A stretch of 8,165 bases of DNA from Oscillospiraceae bacterium (GTDB lineage Bacteria; Bacillota; Clostridia; Saccharofermentanales; Saccharofermentanaceae): assembly GCA_902767145.1 (NCBI GenBank), contig CACXGG010000290.1, forward strand, positions 1 through 8,165, written 5' to 3'. Positions within the stretch are counted from its first letter, which is position 1; the number at the start of each line of letters is the position of its first letter. Shown here one piece after another: positions 1 through 4,792 of this stretch. The position numbers were made by a program, and so were the translations under genes. The notes under the pieces were generated by a model. That model was not told the DNA's origin, searched no databases, and worked only from the letters and a program-made list of their open reading frames with translations.

Positions 1-135
1 TGCGCCTGAAGGTCCCATAAGGATGGTGAAGTCACCTTCCCTTATCTCAAGGTCGATATTTCTCAGTACGTGCTGCTGCACTCCTCCGTTGGAAAATGTC
101 TTACATAATTTCTTTGTCTCGATAATGTTCTTCAT
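1..135 (-). CDS. ABC transporter ATP-binding protein, N-terminal part (runs off window)
   Basis: Only the first 45 codons are inside the window, read from the ATG at 135 down to base 1. The protein begins MKNIIETKKLCKTF and ends in MGPSGA, the start of a Walker A (P-loop, GxxGxGKS/T) motif at residues 41-45. The pattern of a short A-loop strand, a V-L-R-N-I-D-L-E-I stretch and then the P-loop is that of ABC ATPases of the MacB/LolD/BceA type, which power efflux or lipoprotein/peptide handling together with FtsX-like permeases; the permease would lie further left and is not seen. The start is fixed by AGGAGG at 145-150, 9 nt before the ATG. It lies 76 bp downstream of a histidine kinase gene on the same strand and has its own predicted promoter with regulator boxes. 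Substrate cannot be told from this fragment. The ATPase identity is sure; the subfamily is inferred. Confidence 0.88.
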   Translation of the reverse strand, partial: MKNIIETKKLCKTFSNGGVQQHVLRNIDLEIREGDFTILMGPSGA

Positions 136-161
136 GGGTTTGGCCCTCCTTTTGTGGCCTT

Positions 162-167
162 ATGATA
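162..167 (-). promoter_or_regulatory. Predicted -10 box of the ABC transporter promoter
   Basis: On the minus strand TATCAT lies 27 bp before the ATG at 135, giving a leader of about 20 nt that contains the AGGAGG site. No good TTGACA lies 17 bp upstream; instead the last two TTTAAGA-like boxes occupy the -35 area. A weak -35 covered by regulator boxes is the usual layout of promoters activated by OmpR/PhoB-type regulators. This is a prediction from sequence pattern only. Confidence 0.45.
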
Positions 168-177
168 CAGGACCTAC

Positions 178-216
178 TCTTAAGGGCCTTTAAGGATCTC
201 TTAAATAAATCTTAAA
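178..216 (-). promoter_or_regulatory. Four phased TTTAAGA-like boxes, probable response-regulator binding array
   Basis: Read on the minus strand, TTTAAGA (216-210), TTTAAGA (205-199), CTTAAAG (194-188) and CTTAAGA (184-178) follow one another with periods of 11, 11 and 10 bp, so all fall on the same face of the helix. OmpR-family regulators bind as dimers in tandem on such 10-11 bp direct repeats. The nearest candidate regulator is encoded two genes upstream in the same cluster (1456-2151). The first box overlaps the TAA stop of the kinase gene. The array ends just ahead of the predicted -10 of the ABC ATPase gene, so activation is likely. The assignment of the binding protein is inferred. 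Confidence 0.6.
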
Positions 217-1456
217 TCGTCCGGAGATATAATATAGCCTTAAATCCGGGATCTGAATTTTTAAGTTCCAGCCTGCCGTCCATATTGGTGAGGAAGTAGT
301 CCGTAAGGTACAGGCCAAGTCCGGCTCCGTCCCGGGAAACTGCATCCTTTCCTCTCTTGTATTTCTCCTTGAGGAGGGGAAGTTCGTTTTCCGATACTCC
401 CGGTCCCTTATCCGATATCTCTATCACCAGGTATTCGTCTTTTATGTATGCATCTATGGTGATATCAGTATCGGCATATTTGTAGGAGTTCATGAATATA
501 TTGTCGAAGGACTGCTGGAGCCTGAGCTTATCTGCAAAGATGCTGCAGGACGGGATACTGAAGTCTCCGGTCTTCCTGAGGTAGTCGGAATTCCTGATCA
601 TGTCGGTGACAAGCCCCGACTTGACCTCAACGGGGCTCACTGTGATCTCCGTCACATCCTGTACGCTTGAGTTAAAGAGGTTGTCCACCAGGACAGTTAT
701 CTGGTCGCTCTTTATGTTGATCATGTTGAAGTATTCCTTCAGCTTCTCCTCTTTTGCCAGTTCATATCCGATCTCGGAGGATGACTTGATGGAAGCCACC
801 GGGGTCTTGATGTCGTGGGAGAGCTTGGCCACCATCTCCTTCTTGTCGTCGTTGGCCTTCTTCTCTGCCGCCCTGGCTTTCTTCAGTTCCGTCCTCATGA
901 TGTCAAAGCTCTCGGTGAAGCTTCCGAAGATATGCTTTCTGTCAACTTCCAGGGGGATGTCCAGATTTCCTCCGGCGACCCTGGCGGAGAAGTCCTTGAG
1001 CGTTTCGAAGGGAACGATGATATTCCTGTTAAGGTATGTGTAGTATCCGATGATCAGGGCCATCTGAAGTCCAGAAGCGCAGACTATGGTCAGGATGATC
1101 CAGTTCTTGTATACCCTTACGCTGTCTGAAGTGCTGTTGTGGATAAGGACCTTTATGCCCTGGTGCTGTTCCAGGTCCAGGATGGTGTCGCCGTTCTTTA
1201 TGGCATCGTTCAGGGATCCCGAGATATCCTCCGAAGTCCTGTAGATTACTTTTCCCTCTTCGTCCAGGATAACGAAATCAAGATCCTTACTGTATGCGGA
1301 TTCATTGCCATAGTTGGCGTCGATGCTCTTGATGCACTCATTCACCTTGACCGTATCCTGGGCCACGGTATCTATCCTGCTAAAGAAGAAAGTACAAAGT
1401 GATATCTCCGCCAGAAAGGTCAGGACCACCAGGATCAGGAACGGGTAGCGTCTCAT
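212..1456 (-). CDS. Sensor histidine kinase, membrane-bound, two-component system
   Basis: A 414-residue kinase of ordinary length. Transmembrane segments are visible at about residues 5-25 and 118-141; they enclose an extracytoplasmic domain of about 90 residues that includes DFVILDEEGKVIY, a pattern seen in extracellular PAS/Cache-like sensors. A HAMP-like linker follows (about 143-196), then the dimerisation/phosphoacceptor helix with KLSHDIKTP, His214 being the likely phosphorylation site. The HATPase domain shows the N box (N319, N323), G1 box D349-K-G-P-G and G2 box G377-A-G-L-G-L, all intact. The ATG at 1456 overlaps the regulator's TAA stop by one base (TAATG), and AGGTGGGA precedes it, so the two genes are translationally coupled. 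The partner is the OmpR-type regulator just upstream, and the likely target is the ABC transporter downstream. The sizeable sensor domain argues against the intramembrane-sensing BceS class. The signal is unknown. Confidence 0.95.
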   Translation of the reverse strand: MRRYPFLILVVLTFLAEISLCTFFFSRIDTVAQDTVKVNECIKSIDANYGNESAYSKDLDFVILDEEGKVIYRTSEDISGSLNDAIKNGDTILDLEQHQGIKVLIHNSTSDSVRVYKNWIILTIVCASGLQMALIIGYYTYLNRNIIVPFETLKDFSARVAGGNLDIPLEVDRKHIFGSFTESFDIMRTELKKARAAEKKANDDKKEMVAKLSHDIKTPVASIKSSSEIGYELAKEEKLKEYFNMINIKSDQITVLVDNLFNSSVQDVTEITVSPVEVKSGLVTDMIRNSDYLRKTGDFSIPSCSIFADKLRLQQSFDNIFMNSYKYADTDITIDAYIKDEYLVIEISDKGPGVSENELPLLKEKYKRGKDAVSRDGAGLGLYLTDYFLTNMDGRLELKNSDPGFKAILYLRTI

Positions 1457-2151
1457 TACTTCCCACCTGAGATGAACTTATAGCCTTCTTTCCAGACCGT
1501 AACTATATATGCGGGATTCTGGGGATCCTTTTCGATGGCTTCCCTGAGCTTCCTTATATGTACATTAAGAGTTCCGTCGGAAGTGAACTTATCCTTCCAG
1601 ACGTTGTCGAAGAGTTCGTTCTTGGTGATGAGGCGGTCCTTGTTGTCCACCAGATATGAAAGGAGGTTGAACTCCAGGTTGGTAAGCTTCTTCTCCTGAC
1701 CGTCGACATAGAGCTGCCTGTTGATGCGGTCGATCTTAAGGCTTCCGCAGGTGAAGATATCCTCTTTTTTCTCAACTGTATTACTGAACCTTCTCAGGAC
1801 TACCTTTACCTTGGCAAGGAGTACGCCCAGGGAATAGGGCTTCTCTATATAGTCGTCGCCTCCGATGTTCAGGGCCACGATCTTATCATCATCAGTATTT
1901 CTGGCAGATATAAAGAGGATAGGGATACTCTCCGTCTCCCTTATGTGCTTGCAGAGTTCAAAACCGCTGCCATCGGAGAGATTGATGTCCAGGAGGATGA
2001 GGGATACTTCGTTGGAAGACAGGAATCCAAGGGCCTCCTCTTTACTGTAGACGGCCTTTGTCTTTACTTCGAACATATTGAAGTACTCACAGGTATTATC
2101 CGCGAGCTGCTTCTCATCATCTATTATCAGACAGTCAAACTTTTCACTCAT
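1456..2151 (-). CDS. OmpR/PhoB-family response regulator
   Basis: A 231-residue DNA-binding regulator with a complete receiver domain at about 1-121: acidic pocket D11-D12, phosphoacceptor D55 in LILLDINL, the switch Ser82 and the invariant Lys104 in EKPYS. A winged-helix effector domain follows at about 132-228, with LTNLEFNLLSYL before the recognition helix around GTLNVHIRKLR and the wing ending WKEGYKF. Length and order match the OmpR class exactly. It is followed by its kinase with a one-base overlap. The gene begins 27 bp after the glycosyltransferase stop, with no Shine-Dalgarno sequence; an extended -10 box sits 6 nt before the ATG, suggesting a leaderless transcript from an internal promoter. 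No TTTAAGA boxes lie before this gene, so autoregulation through that motif is not indicated. They do lie before the ABC transporter gene, its probable target. Confidence 0.95.
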   Translation of the reverse strand: MSEKFDCLIIDDEKQLADNTCEYFNMFEVKTKAVYSKEEALGFLSSNEVSLILLDINLSDGSGFELCKHIRETESIPILFISARNTDDDKIVALNIGGDDYIEKPYSLGVLLAKVKVVLRRFSNTVEKKEDIFTCGSLKIDRINRQLYVDGQEKKLTNLEFNLLSYLVDNKDRLITKNELFDNVWKDKFTSDGTLNVHIRKLREAIEKDPQNPAYIVTVWKEGYKFISGGK

Positions 2152-2157
2152 ATGATC

Positions 2158-2166
2158 AGTATACCA
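2158..2166 (-). promoter_or_regulatory. Extended -10 promoter of the response regulator, leaderless type
   Basis: On the minus strand TGGTATACT (TG-n-TATACT) ends 6 nt before the ATG at 2151. With the usual 6-7 nt between the -10 box and the start site, transcription would begin at or next to the A of the ATG. No AGGAGG-like sequence occurs in the 27 bp before the gene, and no clear TTGACA is present, which fits dependence on the extended -10. The same layout is found before the gene starting at 4610. Confidence 0.5.
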
Positions 2167-2178
2167 CTATTTGAACTT

Positions 2179-3573
2179 TTACATATCCGGCAGATACCAG
2201 GAGAACCTGCCGTATGAATCTATCTTTGTACAGTGCTCTGTTATATAGGAATATATCCCCTCAGGATTCTGGTAGTTCTCAGTATCGTAGTCGTCCGGGA
2301 TCAGGATCACCGTATAAGGGTCGCTGCAGGCGGAGACTGCGTAGTCCAGAGGATCAGTGGTGCCCAGGTTCCCTCTGAGGAACACATCGTAGGGCGGGTT
2401 GATATCCCCGGTGATGATAGAGTCCATAACAGCTCCCGAGGAGAAGAAAGCCACTTTATATCCGGCATTTTCGTATTCTTCGTTTATCTCGGAGATATAT
2501 ACATACGTCTCATATATGCCGTTGTCCGTGGGGATCAGTACCAGCTCAGGGCTTCCTTTGCACATGACGGATCCCAGGTTTCCAAGAACGTCGGTAAAGA
2601 GACTGAATATGGCTATTGCTGTGATGCCGAAGATGCATATCTTCTTTTTCATCTCTTCCCTGCCCGTCTCCTTAAGGATCTTAAGGATGGGGATCCAGGA
2701 GAACATGGCAGCATAGGAAAGGTGCATCATGTCCACGATGGGGATGGCGATGGTGGCAGCAACTGCTGTGAGCACCAGGTGATAAAGGACCTTCTCTTCC
2801 TTCTTTTTCCTGTAGATGATGATATCAGAGATGATGCCTCCTGCGATGATGAGAAGGACTGGTATGGAGTCCGGGATAAATGCCGTATTGGACTGTCCTT
2901 TCTTAAGGAGAGAAAAGAAACAGTAGTCCCAGAAACCGAAGAAGGATCCAGTCGCCAGAAGATATATGAGGAACATAAGGCACGGTACCGATGCTCCCAG
3001 GATAAAGGCGCCCGCCTTCTTCCCCTTCTGCTCTTTTCCCTTTATCAGCAGTATGAGACAGGCTATCGTCAGAAATACTCCCGTGGTCTGCCGGGACAGT
3101 ATACCCAGGGCACAGAAGATCCCCAGGGCATGGCCTGTATGGGGTGTATATTCTTTTTTCAGAAGTACATATGATGTCAGGATAAAGAAGAACAGGAGTG
3201 TGTTATATGTGGCAACATCAAAGAAGATGATGCCCAGGACAGTTGCAAATATTGAATAAGCTGCTCCCAGTTCCTTCCTGGCCGTCTCATAGAAGAACAA
3301 TGCTGTTGCTGAGAGCATCAGGGATGAGACTATCCTGTACATGAGAAGTGTCCTGGAAAGCCTCAGGGGAAGGGACATCAGCATGAAAAACAGTGGCATC
3401 TGGAGCATGTTATAGTCCCTGTAGGGGATATATCCCATGGCAAGGCCCCTGGAAAGATCGTAGTTCCAGAGTTCGTCCGCAAGTCCCAGGGGGCGCAGGA
3501 GCTGTCTGGCAAATACCATTACCAGAACCACGGCTCCGACTATTATCCTGTCCTTTGTGTACTTCTTTTCCAT
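2179..3573 (-). CDS. GT-C type (family 39-like) membrane glycosyltransferase
   Basis: A polytopic membrane protein of 464 residues with about nine to ten hydrophobic segments in the first 330 residues and a soluble C-terminal part of about 130. Residue numbers are from the ATG at 3573. After the first membrane helix come the acidic pair in ADELW (D33-E34) and GYIPYRDYNMLQMP (47-60). This is the pattern of GT-C enzymes of the PMT/ArnT/GT39 group, where an acidic residue in the first outer loop is catalytic and the donor is a polyprenyl-phosphate sugar. The likely role is sugar transfer onto a cell-surface polymer, lipid or protein; substrate unknown. The ATG at 3573 is preferred because GGAGG at 3579-3583 lies 5 nt before it, whereas the ATG at 3585 (four residues longer) has AAAGG directly abutting. 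The gene starts 15 bp after the DUF1294 gene and ends 27 bp before the regulator, so it is probably co-transcribed. Family is fairly sure, function inferred. Confidence 0.8.
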   Translation of the reverse strand: MEKKYTKDRIIVGAVVLVMVFARQLLRPLGLADELWNYDLSRGLAMGYIPYRDYNMLQMPLFFMLMSLPLRLSRTLLMYRIVSSLMLSATALFFYETARKELGAAYSIFATVLGIIFFDVATYNTLLFFFILTSYVLLKKEYTPHTGHALGIFCALGILSRQTTGVFLTIACLILLIKGKEQKGKKAGAFILGASVPCLMFLIYLLATGSFFGFWDYCFFSLLKKGQSNTAFIPDSIPVLLIIAGGIISDIIIYRKKKEEKVLYHLVLTAVAATIAIPIVDMMHLSYAAMFSWIPILKILKETGREEMKKKICIFGITAIAIFSLFTDVLGNLGSVMCKGSPELVLIPTDNGIYETYVYISEINEEYENAGYKVAFFSSGAVMDSIITGDINPPYDVFLRGNLGTTDPLDYAVSACSDPYTVILIPDDYDTENYQNPEGIYSYITEHCTKIDSYGRFSWYLPDM

Positions 3574-3578
3574 CTTAT

Positions 3579-3583
3579 CCTCC
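3579..3583 (-). promoter_or_regulatory. Ribosome binding site deciding the glycosyltransferase start
   Basis: GGAGG on the minus strand lies 5 nt before the ATG at 3573. It overlaps the competing upstream ATG at 3583-3585, which lacks usable spacing, so 3573 is the likelier start. Confidence 0.6.
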
Positions 3584-3588
3584 ATCCT

Positions 3589-3861
3589 TTATCTGAACCT
3601 GAGCACCAGGAAGATGAACAGTGCTATATGGAGCACCAGGAAGATGGGCACCGGGATAGTGAACTGAAGGTGCTTTGTCTTATGTCTGAAGATCTGCATG
3701 GAGAGGTATCCTCCCAGGGCACCTCCGATAAAGCAGCACCCAAGAAGGGCCGCTTCGCTTATCCTCCACTTTCCTTTTTTCGCCTTGCTCTTGTCCACGG
3801 CAAAGAGGATGAAGGTCCAGAGGTTTATCACTGCATAGTAGATCATAAGGAACTTTATCAT
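3589..3861 (-). CDS. Small DUF1294 family membrane protein
   Basis: A 90-residue protein with hydrophobic segments at about 3-22, 38-54 and 69-88. It carries the hallmark residues of DUF1294 (Bacillus YsdA-like): D23-K-S-K-A-K between the first two helices, W32-R-I-S-E, the glycine run GGALGG (46-51), then M55 and FRHKTKH (58-64) followed by F67 and P70. Length is typical. The biochemical role of the family is not known to me; no enzymatic motif is visible. The start has AAAGGCGG about 5 nt upstream. It lies 11 bp after the MmcQ/EVE gene and 15 bp before the glycosyltransferase, so it is part of the same transcription unit. In many bacteria this family turns up as an isolated housekeeping-like gene, so neighbours give only weak hints. 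Confidence 0.88.
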   Translation of the reverse strand: MIKFLMIYYAVINLWTFILFAVDKSKAKKGKWRISEAALLGCCFIGGALGGYLSMQIFRHKTKHLQFTIPVPIFLVLHIALFIFLVLRFR

Positions 3862-3872
3862 GTGACCGCCTT

Positions 3873-4610
3873 TCAGTTCAGATCGGAACTAAGTGAATTG
3901 GGAATGCCACGGGGACCTCTTATGGCAAAGATGCCATATTCGTCACGGAGGACTTCGAAGGTGAAATCACCGGGATCGTAACGTTTTATGAGCTTCATGC
4001 GCATGAGGGCCTTTATGGAGAGATTACTGTCCTCATATTCGTAGGGGATATCCGTTTTCGTGATCCTGCACTTAAACAGGATGGCGGATACCGGAGCTGC
4101 AACATAGAGGTATACCGTATCCCCAACCTTTATGCCTGCCCCCTGCTTCCAGTCCGCCTCATCGGTATCGTCAAAGATATGCTCCGCATCGTAGAACTTG
4201 GGGTTGGCAGGTACTATCCACTCCTTGGGAGGGCGGTCCTTTACTACTCTCCTTCTAGGGGACGTGGCGGCAAAGCTCACGTCTATAAGGTCAGATATCT
4301 TTTCCATGGGCACCGTGCCGTCCAGAAGGACAGATACCCAGTGCTTCTTGTTCATGTGGTATGAGGGGAATATCCCTTCCTCATGGGTGATCATGTCGTG
4401 GAGGATGGGATCATCGATCTTGAGGTTCATGGCATGGACAGGCTCATCGGTATCAAAGCCGAACCTGGACCTTTTTACGCTCATCACCAGGGCAAACCAT
4501 TTTTTGTTGTCCTGATGCCTGAAGACCGCAGAATCATCGTTGGCCCAGGGGTAGTCCGGGTCTGCACCGTACTGGCTCTTTATATATCCGAAAACACTGT
4601 CTTTATACAT
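3873..4610 (-). CDS. MmcQ/YjbR-like domain fused to an EVE/PUA-like domain
   Basis: The likely protein has 245 residues. Residues 1 to about 117 resemble the MmcQ/YjbR family (DUF419): the YPWAND motif near 20-25, FRHQDNKKWFALV (30-42), VHAMNLKIDDP, the GIFPSYHMNKKHWVSV stretch (79-94) and LLDGTVPMEKISDLID. This fold resembles a double-wing DNA-binding protein, but function is unproven. Residues about 126-236 look like an EVE/PUA-type domain: WIVPANPKFYD, DWKQGAGIKVGDTVYLYVAAPVSAI and a late GPRGIPN. EVE domains bind modified bases in DNA or RNA. The open frame continues upstream to an ATG at 4745, but those 45 codons translate the REP-like array. The ATG at 4610 starts the conserved part (MYKDSVFGYI) and lies 6 nt after an extended -10 box, with no Shine-Dalgarno. 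It heads the minus-strand cluster. A nucleic-acid-related role is an inference. Confidence 0.78.
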   Translation of the reverse strand: MYKDSVFGYIKSQYGADPDYPWANDDSAVFRHQDNKKWFALVMSVKRSRFGFDTDEPVHAMNLKIDDPILHDMITHEEGIFPSYHMNKKHWVSVLLDGTVPMEKISDLIDVSFAATSPRRRVVKDRPPKEWIVPANPKFYDAEHIFDDTDEADWKQGAGIKVGDTVYLYVAAPVSAILFKCRITKTDIPYEYEDSNLSIKALMRMKLIKRYDPGDFTFEVLRDEYGIFAIRGPRGIPNSLSSDLN

Positions 4611-4616
4611 GGGTAT

Positions 4617-4625
4617 ATTGTAACA
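4617..4625 (-). promoter_or_regulatory. Extended -10 promoter of the MmcQ/EVE gene, leaderless type
   Basis: On the minus strand TGTTACAAT (TG-n-TACAAT) ends 6 nt before the ATG at 4610. No Shine-Dalgarno sequence fits between, so the transcript would start at or beside the ATG. The -35 region (about 4640-4650) falls inside the REP-like array, and no TTGACA-like hexamer is seen there. The geometry is the same as before the response regulator gene. Confidence 0.45.
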
Positions 4626-4634
4626 CAGAGGAAC

Positions 4635-4739
4635 GTGACACACGGGGACGTATCTCGACTGACATGCAAAGTGTGTCACCAAGAGATACGTCCCCATGTG
4701 CCAAAGTGTGTCACCAAGAGATACGTCCCCGTGTGTCAC
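4635..4739. repeat. REP-like repeat array, two direct copies and one inverted copy
   Basis: A 16-bp core, CAAGAGATACGTCCCC, occurs at 4680-4695 and 4715-4730, flanked by the 9-mer GTGTGTCAC at 4671-4679, 4706-4714 and 4731-4739. The 28 bp at 4668-4695 and 4703-4730 are identical, with a period of 35 bp. An inverted copy lies at 4635-4656: its 22 bases are the exact reverse complement of 4718-4739, so a long hairpin could form. The inner half of the inverted copy (4657-4667) is degraded. Sequences of this kind, with GTGTCAC ends and a CGTCCCC core, are scattered between genes in many Clostridia, and I recall them as linked to REP-associated Y1 transposases (RAYT); that link is from memory. No transposase gene is in the window. 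The array sits between two divergent genes, next to the promoter of the minus-strand one. Confidence 0.85.
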
Positions 4740-4792
4740 TTGCAACCTTCCCTGTTTTTTTCCGTGTATATAGATATAGAGGAGGTTTTTAT

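Noticed and set aside
600..1402. Plus-strand open frames opposite the histidine kinase gene
   Set aside because: They are antisense shadows of a kinase whose catalytic motifs are all intact on the minus strand.
2671..2686. Pair of TTAAG words resembling the regulator boxes
   Set aside because: They lie in the glycosyltransferase coding sequence, come from a repeated Leu-Lys codon pattern, have 9-bp spacing and no promoter beside them.
2233..3174. Long plus-strand open frame of 313 codons opposite the glycosyltransferase gene
   Set aside because: It lies wholly inside a well-supported membrane enzyme gene on the other strand, its product is a low-complexity mix of charged residues without recognisable motifs, and it has no convincing ribosome site.
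4671..4739. Possible CRISPR array from the regular 35-bp repeats
   Set aside because: Only two direct units exist, the space between them is part of the unit itself, there is an inverted copy, and no cas gene is near; this is a REP-like element.
4611..4745. N-terminal extension of the MmcQ/EVE reading frame up to an ATG at 4745
   Set aside because: The 45 extra residues are a translation of the REP-like array (repeated VTH/VPVCH words) and precede the natural family start at 4610.
4664..4792. Upstream extension of the lipoprotein reading frame
   Set aside because: It also translates the repeat array; the ATG at 4793 has an AGGAGG site and begins a proper lipoprotein signal peptide.
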